Assembly (NCBI GenBank): GCA_046306335.1
Contig: JBKDXM010000089.1
Span: forward strand, 1-64,000
Length of the DNA stretch: 64,000 nucleotides
Direction of reading: 5' to 3'
DNA from: UBA2386 sp046306335
Lineage (GTDB): Bacteria; Planctomycetota; UBA1135; UBA2386
The stretch's first letter is position 1, and each line of letters starts with the position of its first letter. The notes beneath the pieces were generated by a model. The model was not told where the DNA came from. It was given only the letters and a program-made list of their open reading frames with translations, and ran no database searches. The translations under genes and the position numbers were made by a program. Shown one piece after another: positions 1 through 8,421 of this stretch.

Positions 1-9
1 CCGCGGGAA

Positions 10-1584
10 TCAGGGGCCGCGCTGCGCCAGGGCGGCCTTCTCGGCGCCGGCGAGCCCGCGGTCGCGCTCGCCGCCGGCGGCCACCCTGCCGGCGGCGCCG
101 ACGGCGTCCTCCGGCCGCCCGCCGCGCCGCGCGACGGCGACGGCGGCGACCAGCAGCCGCTCGCGCCGCGCCGGGTCGGCCAGCGGATCCCACGTCACGA
201 GACCGGCCAGGAAGTCGTGCAGTTCCGGATCGAGGCGGCGCAACTCGAAGCGCGTGTGGCCGTGCGTCGTCTCGGCGCCCGGTCGCTTGCCGAGGCTGAC
301 GAAGGCCTCGACGCCCTGGCCGAGGTACTCGGCTTCGTTGGTCGCCGCGTAGTAGTCGAGGCACCTGCCCGCGTCGACCGCCGCGCGGTAGAGCGCGCGC
401 AGGCGGGCGCGCTGCGTCGGTGTGAAGGCGTAGTAGTGGACCTGGTGCGCGACCTCGTGGGCGAAGGTGTCGAAGCCGAAGCTGGCCGCCTCGTCGAGCG
501 CCTCGATGCCGGTCGCCGCGTGCACGCCGCCGACGCCGCGGACGTCGTCCCAGAACCGGCCGTCGAAGGTGCGCTTGCCGCGCAGGTTGGCGCGCGTTTC
601 CGCATCGGTCGTGCGATCGAGTTCGACCAGCAGATCGTGGCGCGCGCCGATGGCCACGAGGTTGGGCAGCTGCCGCGCGAACAGCGCCGCCGTCCGGTCG
701 ACGACCTGCCGGCGAGCCGGCGGCAGCGCCCCGTAGCCCGGCACGAACTCGGCGACGACGTCGACGTAGACCTGCGGCAGGAACGCCGCCGCGGCCAGCG
801 CGGCGAAGGCGGCGTCGCCGGCGGCCATCGCTGCCGCCGCCTTCTGCGCGAAGAGCGTCTCGCCGAGCAATCGGTGCGCGATCGGATGCGCCGGTTCGGC
901 CGCCAGCACGGCGCCGAGGGCGGCGATGGCCGTTGCTCGGTCGCCGCGCGCCAAGGCGCCGACTGCGGCGAACAACCGTGGCGACCGCGGCGCCGGCGCC
1001 GGGCCGAGCAGGCCGGAGCCCAGCCGCAGGTGGGCCTCGGCGTGCATCGGATCGACGGCGAGCACCGCGCGGTACGCGCTGGCCGCCTCGTCCGTGCGCT
1101 GCACGCGGAACAGGGCCGAGGCCCGGGCCGCGCGCAGTTCCGCATCGGCCATGGGCACCACGGCGACGTAGGCCGCCGCCGTCTCGACCGCTTCGTCGAA
1201 GCGGCGGTCCCTGATGCGCGCGCGCACGGCCAGCGCCATCGCTTCCTGGCTGCGCGGATCGTCGCGCAGCGCGGCTTCCGCCCACGCCAAGGCGAACGCA
1301 CTCTGGCCGAGCATCAGATGCGCCATGCCGAGCCCGATGCCGACCGCGCGCGGCTCGGCGCCCAGCGCGGCGGAACGGCGGAAGGCCTGCCATGCGGCCA
1401 CCGGGTCTTCGCTGTCGAGAAACGACCGGCCCGCGCGCAGCGCCTGGTCGGCGACCTCACCGTGGATCGCCTCGCCGCCACCTGCAGCCGGGGCGGCCTG
1501 CTGCCCGCACACCGACGCCGACGCCGCGAGGCCGAGGCAGGCAGCGAGCAGGCGGCAACGGAGGACGGCGGCAGGGGACGGCAC
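10..1584 (-). CDS. Secreted TPR protein with HExxH metallopeptidase-like domain
   Basis: 524 residues if started at the GTG at 1584, which puts a hydrophobic signal-like segment (around residues 8-24, ending near SVCGQ) at the N-terminus. The first half is alanine-rich and helical with TPR-like repeats (for example around 'AEAALRDDP' and 'YRAVLAVDPMHAEAHLRLG'). The second half holds HEVAH (His376, Glu377, His380), a zinc-peptidase signature, followed about 40 residues later by NEAEYLGQGVEAF (416-428), where Glu419 or Glu426 could be the third ligand, as in gluzincins of the lethal-factor type. Zinc binding is inferred from motifs only and no substrate can be named. The gene ends 10 bp from the window edge and has no operon partner in view. 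A start further upstream is open in frame but would bury the signal peptide. Confidence 0.72.
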   Translation of the reverse strand: MPSPAAVLRCRLLAACLGLAASASVCGQQAAPAAGGGEAIHGEVADQALRAGRSFLDSEDPVAAWQAFRRSAALGAEPRAVGIGLGMAHLMLGQSAFALAWAEAALRDDPRSQEAMALAVRARIRDRRFDEAVETAAAYVAVVPMADAELRAARASALFRVQRTDEAASAYRAVLAVDPMHAEAHLRLGSGLLGPAPAPRSPRLFAAVGALARGDRATAIAALGAVLAAEPAHPIAHRLLGETLFAQKAAAAMAAGDAAFAALAAAAFLPQVYVDVVAEFVPGYGALPPARRQVVDRTAALFARQLPNLVAIGARHDLLVELDRTTDAETRANLRGKRTFDGRFWDDVRGVGGVHAATGIEALDEAASFGFDTFAHEVAHQVHYYAFTPTQRARLRALYRAAVDAGRCLDYYAATNEAEYLGQGVEAFVSLGKRPGAETTHGHTRFELRRLDPELHDFLAGLVTWDPLADPARRERLLVAAVAVARRGGRPEDAVGAAGRVAAGGERDRGLAGAEKAALAQRGP

Positions 1585-1790
1585 GTTGGCGGAACGGCCC
1601 CCGCAACGGCGGCGGCGCGCAGCCGTTCTTCGGCAAACGGGCGCGCCGCACTGGCGGGCGCCAGCCACGCGACGGCACCGGGGCCGTCGCGCCGTCGCCA
1701 TGGCGGCCACCGGGCAGCGCCCGGCCAGCGCCTGGCTGCGGTCCACGGCCGGGCTGCGGCGGAGCGCCGATGCCGGCGCCAGCCTTCCGG

Positions 1791-3041
1791 TCAGCGCTTG
1801 TCGGCGACGCCGAGCACTTCGAGCCGCTCGACGTCGATCACGGTCATCGACGTCGTGACCGGGCGGCGACGGGGGCCGAGCACGGCCACTTCGCAATCGA
1901 CGAAGAGACCGAGGTCGTAGCGCCCGTTCGAGCACTTGACCTCGTATTGCCGCTGGCCGCCCTTGTCGAGGTAGTAGACGCCTGGAGCCGCGATGCGGCG
2001 CTCGTACCGCAGCCAACCGATCGACTGGAAGCGTTCGAGCGGGTCCTTCTTCTCTGGCGGCGGCAAGTCGGCCGTCGGCGGCTTGACGTCGTTGACGATC
2101 GCCGAGGCTTCGGCGAACCAGCGCTGCTTCTCGATGCGCTCCTTCAACGCCGCAGCGACCGGCTTGCCGGCCGAGTCGGCGGCGAACGTCGCCTGCAGCT
2201 TGTCGAGCGCTTCGTTGATGGCCGCGTACTGCTGTGCGGCGACCGGCTTCTTCTGCTGCTCGGCGAGGAACTCGTCCTGCAGCTTCGCCACGGCGGCGAC
2301 GTCGGCTTCGTCCTGCTTCTGGCGCGCGATCTGCGCGGCAATGGCGTCGAATCGCGCCTTCACCTCCGCCTCCTGCTTCTGCTGCAGCTCGGCGTAGAGC
2401 GCGGCGGGCGCCGGATCGGCGGCGTCCGCGGCCAGGACCTCGGCCTCGGCGACCCAGGCGTCGACGCCGGGCACGCGCACCCGGTACCAGTCGTCCTGTT
2501 CGCCGACGACGTGCAGCGCGACCCCGTTGTCCAACTGCGCCACCGGCGCCTCGCTCGACTTCGCGCGGTAGCGGAAGGCGACCTTGACGCCCTTGGTCTT
2601 GACCACGCCCTCTGGCGTCGATTCGCTGAACTTCTTGCTGACGAAGCCGACCGGGCCGAGCGGCAGTTGCACGCAGCGGAAGCCATTCTCGCTGCGGCCG
2701 AGCACGACGACGGTGTCCTTGGTCAGCACCTCGTCGAACACCGGCGGCTGCGCCACCGCGCCCGTCCAGCAGCGCAGTTGCGCGCGGTCGACGACGATCC
2801 GGCCGTAGGTCGTGCCGGTGGCTGCGGCAGCGGGCGCGGGCTGCTGTGCGGCAGGCGCGGGCTGCAGCGTCGCCGGCGCGGGCAGCTGCGCGGCGTGCGC
2901 GCCATCCGGCGGCGCGCCGACGGGGGATTGCGCGACGGCCGCGGCGCAGACGGCGAGCGCAGCCGCCATGCAGCGGCGCGAGAATGGAACGCAAGGTGCG
3001 GCGACGCCGCGGGCCGCGGTTTCGACCGTTCGAATGACCAT
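1791..3041 (-). CDS. Secreted SH3b-like repeat protein with coiled-coil segment
   Basis: 416 residues. The ATG at 3041 follows a GAGGAA purine run at a good ribosome-binding distance, so the start is well supported. A signal peptide covers roughly residues 15-40 (MAAALAVCAAAVAQS). It is followed by a Pro/Ala/Gln linker, then two SH3b-like beta modules (about 75-135 and 140-200; 'DDWYRVRVPG' is a typical strand pair), then a Lys/Gln/Ala/Glu-rich helical stretch of about 120 residues likely to be coiled coil, and a C-terminal beta-rich part. Bacterial SH3b domains commonly bind cell-wall or protein ligands; which applies here is unknown. It is divergent from the PEGA lipoprotein at 3270, with a 228-bp shared upstream region. 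Confidence 0.75.
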   Translation of the reverse strand: MVIRTVETAARGVAAPCVPFSRRCMAAALAVCAAAVAQSPVGAPPDGAHAAQLPAPATLQPAPAAQQPAPAAAATGTTYGRIVVDRAQLRCWTGAVAQPPVFDEVLTKDTVVVLGRSENGFRCVQLPLGPVGFVSKKFSESTPEGVVKTKGVKVAFRYRAKSSEAPVAQLDNGVALHVVGEQDDWYRVRVPGVDAWVAEAEVLAADAADPAPAALYAELQQKQEAEVKARFDAIAAQIARQKQDEADVAAVAKLQDEFLAEQQKKPVAAQQYAAINEALDKLQATFAADSAGKPVAAALKERIEKQRWFAEASAIVNDVKPPTADLPPPEKKDPLERFQSIGWLRYERRIAAPGVYYLDKGGQRQYEVKCSNGRYDLGLFVDCEVAVLGPRRRPVTTSMTVIDVERLEVLGVADKR

Positions 3042-3269
3042 GATTTCCTCTTCGGGACTGACCGGAACCAGGAGAGGCGCTGCGCAGGTGACCGCCCGCG
3101 CGACGCGAGGCCACGATGCTACCGAAGTTGCGGCGAAAGACGAGGGCCCGCTCGGCGACTTCACGCCGCGCCCGCCGCACCTCCGCAGCCCCCCGCGGCC
3201 ACCCGCCGACGAGCCGGGCGTCGCCGACGGGTTTTCGACCGGACCCGCGGCGGTCGATAGCATGCCCGC

Positions 3270-3821
3270 ATGCGCCGCCTTGCCCTCGCCCCGTTCCTGC
3301 TGGTGCTGTTGCCAGCCTGCACGTGGTGGTCGAGCCGCGAGCGGGTCCTGGTGGCGAGCGAACCGCCGGGTGCGTCGATCTGGGTCGACGGCCAGAGCAC
3401 GGGCAAGACGACCCCCGCCGCCATCGACGTCGGCGGCCACTTCGGCGGCAACCACGTGATCGAACTGCGCAAACGCGGCTACCGCACCGCGACCCGGCGC
3501 GTGTTCCAGTACACGGAGGGCTACACCTCGCGCTGGATCGACGGGGCCTTCGACGAGAGCCTGCCGCCGCTGCCGATCTTCTGGACGGCGGGCGACTTGG
3601 TGCTGCCGTTCGGCGTGCGCAGCGCGATCCTGCCGGCCGAACACCTCGTCGTGCTCGAACGCGACGACGCGCCGCTGCTTGGCTTCGATCTGCTGGCGGC
3701 CCGGGCGGCGACGCCGCCCGCCGCGGCGCCCACCCCACCACCGCCGGCGACGCCCCCGACGCCGACCACACCGGCGCCGACTTCGACCCCGCCGCCCGCG
3801 ACGACGAACGGCACGCCGTGA
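3270..3821 (+). CDS. PEGA-domain lipoprotein
   Basis: 183 residues. The N-terminus is a lipoprotein signal with lipobox LLPAC (Cys at about residue 17). It is followed by a PEGA-type module ('VASEPPGASIWVDGQSTGKT', then a hydrophobic strand and a conserved KRGYRT-like turn), and a C-terminal Pro/Thr/Ala-rich tail typical of a cell-wall spacer. PEGA domains are surface beta modules whose role is usually structural. Its stop codon overlaps the GTG of the next gene (GTGA), so the two are probably cotranscribed, although no functional link is obvious. Confidence 0.8.
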   Translation: MRRLALAPFLLVLLPACTWWSSRERVLVASEPPGASIWVDGQSTGKTTPAAIDVGGHFGGNHVIELRKRGYRTATRRVFQYTEGYTSRWIDGAFDESLPPLPIFWTAGDLVLPFGVRSAILPAEHLVVLERDDAPLLGFDLLAARAATPPAAAPTPPPPATPPTPTTPAPTSTPPPATTNGTP

Positions 3822-4375
3822 GGCCGACCGCGTTCCTCGACCGCGACGGCACGCTCAACCGGGACGTCGACTTCGTCCGCACGCCGGACCAGCTCGCCAT
3901 GTTGCCCGGCGTCCGCGCGGCGGTGCAGCGGCTCTGCGACGCTGGCTGGCGCGTCGTCGTGGTCACCAACCAGAGCGGCATCGCCCGCGGCTACCTCACC
4001 GAGGCGGACCTCGCCGCGATCCACCGCAAGCTCCACGACGACCTGGCGAGCCTCCCGGCGGCCTACCTGCCCTGCCCGCACCTGCCGGAAGGCGGCCTCG
4101 GCTACGGCGGTCCATGCGCCTGCCGCAAGCCCGCCGGCGGCCGGCTGCAGCAGGCCGCGGACCTGCTCGGCGTCGATCTGCGCCACGGCGCCGTCGTCGG
4201 CGACAGCGCCCGCGACGTGCTGATGGCCGCCGGCACGTCGCTGCGCAAGGTGCTGGTGCACAGCGGCAAGCCGCCGGGCCCGCAGCGGGCGCTGCTCGCC
4301 GCCGCCGGCTGCGCGCCCGACCACGAGGCCGCCGACCTAGCTGCCGCGGTCGACTGGTTGTTGGCGGGCGCCTGA
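3818..4375 (+). CDS. gmhB: D-glycero-beta-D-manno-heptose-1,7-bisphosphate 7-phosphatase-like HAD hydrolase
   Basis: 185 residues from a GTG that overlaps the previous stop. HAD motif I is FLDRDGTLN (Asp8, Asp10), motif II is VVTNQSG, and the late motif is GDSARDV. The zinc loop of the GmhB/histidinol-phosphatase subfamily is present as CPHLPEG...CACRKP. Family members dephosphorylate heptose 1,7-bisphosphate for LPS core or S-layer heptose, or histidinol phosphate; sequence alone does not separate these well. The closeness to envelope glycosyltransferases favours heptose, but this is inference. Its 3' end overlaps the convergent membrane-protein gene by 39 bp. Confidence 0.85.
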   Translation: MRPTAFLDRDGTLNRDVDFVRTPDQLAMLPGVRAAVQRLCDAGWRVVVVTNQSGIARGYLTEADLAAIHRKLHDDLASLPAAYLPCPHLPEGGLGYGGPCACRKPAGGRLQQAADLLGVDLRHGAVVGDSARDVLMAAGTSLRKVLVHSGKPPGPQRALLAAAGCAPDHEAADLAAAVDWLLAGA

Positions 4376-4630
4376 GCCGGCCGCGGGCGGTCGCCGCGCC
4401 GCCTTCAACGAGACGTAGCACGTGACGCAACTGACGCCCGAGAGGGCGACGCCGAACGCCAGCCCGGCCCCGCTGCGGAAGAACCAATGCGCCCCGAAGC
4501 CGATCGCCGCGCCGAGCGAGACGCCGGCGCAACTGAGGTAGAATCCCATCAGGCCGGGCGACCAGCGCGTGTGTTCCTTGGCGGCGGGAGGCGGCGGGGT
4601 CGGCATGGGCGGCGGAGCGGGACCGCTCAC
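4337..4630 (-). CDS. Small membrane protein, two predicted transmembrane helices
   Basis: 97 residues from a GTG at 4630 that overlaps the stop of the upstream fusion gene (GTGA), which makes it the last gene of that operon. After a Pro-rich start ('PAPPPMPTPPPP') come two hydrophobic segments: one from about GLMGFYLSCAGVSLG, one from about GAGLAFGVALSGVSC. Topology suggests a short hairpin in the inner membrane. It recalls small accessory membrane proteins such as AtpZ/AtpI or GtrA fragments, but no motif allows assignment. Confidence 0.6.
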   Translation of the reverse strand: MSGPAPPPMPTPPPPAAKEHTRWSPGLMGFYLSCAGVSLGAAIGFGAHWFFRSGAGLAFGVALSGVSCVTCYVSLKAARRPPAAGSGARQQPVDRGS

Positions 4631-6804
4631 GGAATGTAGCGCGAAAGGCGGGCGCCCAGCCAGTTGCACAGGAACACGGGCAGGCGCGACCAGAGCCGGC
4701 GCGGCAAGGCGAGCTTGGGGTTGCTCGGGTGGAACTCCGGCAGCTTCGCCCCCGGACCGAGCAGCAGGTAGTCGTAGTGCAGCGGCTCGGCGACGAAGCC
4801 CATGTGCTGCTTGAACCGCGCCGGCCCCGAGTCGGCGCGGCTGCGGCCGAAGTCGAAGCGGCGGTACCCCTGCTCGACGGCCCACTCCATGATCGCGCAG
4901 TAGATCCAGTTGTTCACGCCGGTGCGCTCGACGTCGTCGCACGAACCCGAGTAGTAGGCGTACACCGTGTCCTTGAAGCAGAAGGACATGACCGCGGCGA
5001 TCGTGCGTCCCGACGGTTCGACGGCGCGGTGGATGACGACCGCCTTGCCGAACTCGTCGACCAGCCCCTGGAACCAGCTACGCGGCAGCGCCGGCGAACC
5101 GAGGCGCCGCTTGTTCGCGGCGAAGAGGGTGAACAACTCGTCGACCGAACCATCGGGCGTCACTCGGATGCCGAAGGACTCCCGGCGCTTGCCCGGGACC
5201 GCCGCCGCCTTCGGCTCGCGCGCGCAGCGGACCTCGGCGCGCGCCTTCTTCGGGATGCGCGCCATCACGTCCTCGACGCGCTCGGGCAGGTCGCAGCGGA
5301 AGGTCACGTACAGCGGCGACTGCGCCCGTTCGCCCGGGCGCGCCTCGAGGTGACGCAGCTCGACGTAGCCGACGCCGAGTTCGCGGCCCATCGCCTCGGC
5401 GTGCGCCAACAGCGCGGTCTGCGCCCGTTCGTCGTCGGCGAGCACGCCGCCGTAGACTGCGTAGGGCAGGCTGACGAGGTTCTTGCCGAGGAAGGGGCTC
5501 TTGGCGAGGAACAACGGCAGCACGCCGAGCCACCGCCGGCCCTCCTCGACGACGAGGTGGTGCGGCACGTGGCGGAACCGTTCGCGGACGACGCGCGCCC
5601 AGCCGGTGCGGTGGAAGAAGGTGCCGAGCGGGTGGCGGCTGACGTAGCTGTCCCAGCGCGAGTCCTCGCCCGGCAGCAACTCGCGCACGCGCAGCGCGGG
5701 CGAGGCGACGGACGGCGCGATGGACGCGGGCGTGGCGACGGCAGCAGGCGCAGCGGCGGCTGCGGTCGCCGGCGACGCGCCCAACGCCGGCCGGTCGCCG
5801 GGCAGCGGCGGTTCCGCCGGTGGCGCGAGGAACCCGACCGGCTCGTGGTCGGGCGACTCGGAGCCGCCCTGCACGGTGTCCTCGATCTTGTAGTCGCGGA
5901 GGTTCGGCGCCTGCGTGAAGATGATGATCTCGCCGATCAGGCCGAAGCCGAGGAACTGCACGCCGAACGCCGCCAGGATCGCGCCGATGACGAACGCCGG
6001 CTTGTCGCTCAGGGACTCGCCCAGGAAGATGCGGTCGTAGAGGTACCAGGCGGCGATCGGCGCGCCGATGGCGATCGAGGCGAACGCGAGACCGCCGAAG
6101 AAGCGCAACGGCCGCTGCGTGAAGCGCGTCAGGAACGTGATCGCGAGGATGTCGAGCAACCGGCGAAGGTAGACGCCGAGTCCGTAGAAGCCGGCCCGGC
6201 CCTTCTCCTCGCGGTGGCGGACACGCACCTCGACGACGCGGAAGCCCTGGCGCCGCGCCAGCACCGGCAGGAATCGGTACAGCTCGCCGTAGACGGCGAC
6301 CTCCTCGAGCACCTGCCGACGGAAGCCGCGCGTGCCGGAGTTGAGGTCGTGGAACGGCGCGCCCATGACCACCCGCAGGGCCGCGTTGAACAGCTTGGAC
6401 TGCAGCTGGTTCAGCCACGGATCGATGCGCGAATGCCGCCACGTCGCGACGCAATCGGCGCCCGCTTCGAGGGCCTTCACGACCGAGACCACGTCGTCGG
6501 GCTCGATCTGGAGGTAGGAGGGCACGTTGACGACCAGGTCGCCGCGCGCCTTGGCGACGCCGGCGGACAGCGCGATCGACTCGCCGAGGCCGCCGCCCTC
6601 CAACTGCACGACGCGGACCGGCCAGCGCACGGCCACTTCGCGCAGTTCGCCGTCGAACCAGCGACCCGGGCCGTCGATGACGACGATGAACTCGCAGGCA
6701 TAGCCGCCGTTGGTCAGCGACGAAGCGAGCGCGTCGACGACCTCGCGCGGCCGCCCCTCCGGGCCCGAGACGGCGACGATCACCGAGACGAGCGGGGCGG
6801 TCAT
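4627..6804 (-). CDS. DPM1-like glycosyltransferase domain fused to FemAB-like acyl/aminoacyl transferase
   Basis: 725 residues, ATG at 6804 overlapping the upstream gene (ATGA). Residues 1-215 are a GT2/DPM1-like fold and 234-297 contain two transmembrane helices as in polyprenyl-phosphate glycosyltransferases. Residues 312-370 are an Ala/Pro linker, and about 370-725 are a GNAT-fold FemAB-type domain of the XrtA/PEP-CTERM-associated kind ('HPLGTFFHRTGW', 'KNLVSLPYAVYGG', 'RFDFGRS', 'FKQHMGF'). In the GT2 part the metal-binding DxD seen in the neighbour as SMDGDLQNDP is replaced by NVPSYLQIEP, so both aspartates are lost. The simplest reading is a membrane-bound FemAB transferase with a non-catalytic lipid-sugar-binding domain, acting after the neighbouring active GT2. 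The substrate is unknown. Confidence 0.85.
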   Translation of the reverse strand: MTAPLVSVIVAVSGPEGRPREVVDALASSLTNGGYACEFIVVIDGPGRWFDGELREVAVRWPVRVVQLEGGGLGESIALSAGVAKARGDLVVNVPSYLQIEPDDVVSVVKALEAGADCVATWRHSRIDPWLNQLQSKLFNAALRVVMGAPFHDLNSGTRGFRRQVLEEVAVYGELYRFLPVLARRQGFRVVEVRVRHREEKGRAGFYGLGVYLRRLLDILAITFLTRFTQRPLRFFGGLAFASIAIGAPIAAWYLYDRIFLGESLSDKPAFVIGAILAAFGVQFLGFGLIGEIIIFTQAPNLRDYKIEDTVQGGSESPDHEPVGFLAPPAEPPLPGDRPALGASPATAAAAAPAAVATPASIAPSVASPALRVRELLPGEDSRWDSYVSRHPLGTFFHRTGWARVVRERFRHVPHHLVVEEGRRWLGVLPLFLAKSPFLGKNLVSLPYAVYGGVLADDERAQTALLAHAEAMGRELGVGYVELRHLEARPGERAQSPLYVTFRCDLPERVEDVMARIPKKARAEVRCAREPKAAAVPGKRRESFGIRVTPDGSVDELFTLFAANKRRLGSPALPRSWFQGLVDEFGKAVVIHRAVEPSGRTIAAVMSFCFKDTVYAYYSGSCDDVERTGVNNWIYCAIMEWAVEQGYRRFDFGRSRADSGPARFKQHMGFVAEPLHYDYLLLGPGAKLPEFHPSNPKLALPRRLWSRLPVFLCNWLGARLSRYIP

Positions 6805-7832
6805 CGCGCGGCCTCCCTCGCGGTCGTGGTGATGCGCTGGCGGAAGAAGCGGGAGACCTTGACCTGCAGTTCGGCGAGGAACCCGAGCAGGAAGACGTTG
6901 AACGCCGCCAGCGCCGCGACGGCGCCGGCCGCCACGGCGGCCATGTCGTGGTCGGTCAGCCACTCGATCGCGCCGGAGCCGCGCAGCTTGACGAAGCCGA
7001 GCAGGAACATCAGCTGCGACAGCAGGAACAGCGGCAGCGACAGGAGGGAGAACCAGCGGATGGGGTGCGCCGCGAACTGGATCAGCATCTTGATGCCGAC
7101 CAGGTCGGCGAGCACCCGGAAGACCCGCCCGAGGCCGTACTTCGAGCGGCCCGCCCGCCGCGGATGATGCCGCACCGGCAGCTCGGAGATGCGCGCTCCG
7201 AGGCCGACGCCGAGCGCGGCCAGGAACCGGTGCATGTCCGAGTACAGGTGCAGGCTGCGGACGACCCAACCGCGATACGCCTTCAGCGAACAGCCGGTGT
7301 CGTGGATGCGGGCGCCCGTGACGCGCGAGATCAGGTAGTTGGCGACGCGACTGGGCAGCAGGCGCGTGACGGCGCGATCCTGGCGATGGCGACGCCAACC
7401 GCAGACGACGTCGAAGCCTTCGTCGAGCTTGTCGACGAGCCGGCCGATGTCGGCGGGGTCGTTCTGGAGGTCGCCGTCCATCGACACGATGGTCCGACCG
7501 CGGGCGGCGCGGAAGCCCGCCGCCATCGCCGCGGTCTGGCCGTAGTTGCGGCGAAACAGCACGAGGCGCAGGTGCGGGTCGATGGCCGCGAGTTCCCGCA
7601 GCACGTCGCGCGTGCCGTCGTTGCTGCCGTCGTCGACCAGCAGGATCTCGTAGGGCTTGCCGTAGAGCTGTAGGGCGTGCGTCAGCGCATCGTGCAGCGG
7701 CGCCATGTTGTCGCGTTCGTTGAACACCGGCACGACGACGCTGAGCGCCGGTGCCGCCGCGTCGGCGAGCTCGTCGGCGCCGCGCTCGGCGGACGTTGCT
7801 GGGGCAGTGCCGTTCACGACGTGGCCGCGCAT
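6801..7832 (-). CDS. DPM1/ArnC-like polyprenyl-phosphate glycosyltransferase
   Basis: 343 residues, ATG at 7832 (an in-frame GTG six codons on is possible). GT2 fold with LVDDGSNDGT, the DxD motif in SMDGDLQNDP, HDTGCSLKAYRG, and two C-terminal transmembrane segments (about 'SLPLFLLSQLMFLLGF' and 'AAVAAGAVAALAAFNVFLLG'). The family moves a sugar from a nucleotide donor to a polyprenyl phosphate at the inner membrane. All expected motifs are intact, unlike the downstream fusion, with which it overlaps by 4 bp. Together they look like a lipid-linked sugar synthesis and modification unit for an envelope or exported polysaccharide. Confidence 0.88.
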   Translation of the reverse strand: MRGHVVNGTAPATSAERGADELADAAAPALSVVVPVFNERDNMAPLHDALTHALQLYGKPYEILLVDDGSNDGTRDVLRELAAIDPHLRLVLFRRNYGQTAAMAAGFRAARGRTIVSMDGDLQNDPADIGRLVDKLDEGFDVVCGWRRHRQDRAVTRLLPSRVANYLISRVTGARIHDTGCSLKAYRGWVVRSLHLYSDMHRFLAALGVGLGARISELPVRHHPRRAGRSKYGLGRVFRVLADLVGIKMLIQFAAHPIRWFSLLSLPLFLLSQLMFLLGFVKLRGSGAIEWLTDHDMAAVAAGAVAALAAFNVFLLGFLAELQVKVSRFFRQRITTTAREAAR

Positions 7833-7896
7833 CGTGCAGGACCGGGACGCACCACGCGAGCCCCGGGGCGCGCGACGGCAACGGCAGCGTCGGACT

Positions 7897-8271
7897 TCAC
7901 CTGCCCCCCAGCAGCGCCGCGCCCGCCGCGACGGCCAGGACGACCACGGCGACGGCGACCAACCACCGTAGGCGGCGACGCCGCAACCGTCCGCCCGGCC
8001 CCGGCAGGATCGGCGCGAACACGCCGGGCAGCGAGGCCTCCGCCGCGGCGAACTCACCGGCCTCGATCCGCCGCAGCGCCGACCACGCGCGACCCGGCAG
8101 TTGCGCCGCGAACTCGTCGCGCAGCAGGTCGGCCACGGTCGGGCCGCGGAACTCCCGTACGAGCCGGACCGGCGGCGGCTCGCTGTCGGCGGCGCCATGG
8201 CCCGGCACGACGCGCAGCGCCGCGCCCGGCGGCGGCCCGTCGACTCCGTCGGCATCGCGCCGTTCCGTCAT
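7897..8271 (-). CDS. Hypothetical C-tail-anchored membrane protein
   Basis: 124 residues from an ATG at 8271. The N-terminal 60 residues are polar and low-complexity, followed by a short helical region ('AWSALRRIEAGEFAAAEASL'). A basic RLRRRRLR stretch precedes one strong C-terminal transmembrane helix (WLVAVAVVVLAVAAGAALLG). The arrangement is that of a tail-anchored or bitopic protein with a cytoplasmic head, as in some anti-sigma factors, but no zinc-finger or other anti-sigma motif is visible. It ends 65 bp upstream of the glycosyltransferase operon on the same strand and may be its first gene. Confidence 0.6.
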   Translation of the reverse strand: MTERRDADGVDGPPPGAALRVVPGHGAADSEPPPVRLVREFRGPTVADLLRDEFAAQLPGRAWSALRRIEAGEFAAAEASLPGVFAPILPGPGGRLRRRRLRWLVAVAVVVLAVAAGAALLGGR

Positions 8272-8421
8272 GGCGCGCGTATCGGAACGTCCGGCGGCGA
8301 CGCCTGAGGCCGGCAACCCGGCGGCGGAATCACCGATGGCAACCACGCTTGGCGGTATGGTCTCGCCGTAGCATGGCGCGCCGGCTGCCGCCGACGCGCG
8401 CCGGTCCCGACTCGCCCCTGC

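Noticed and set aside
4337..4630. Small membrane protein as AtpZ/AtpI of an ATP synthase cluster
   Set aside because: No atp gene is nearby and the conserved glycine/arginine pattern of that family is not clear. Its coupling is to the FemAB fusion.
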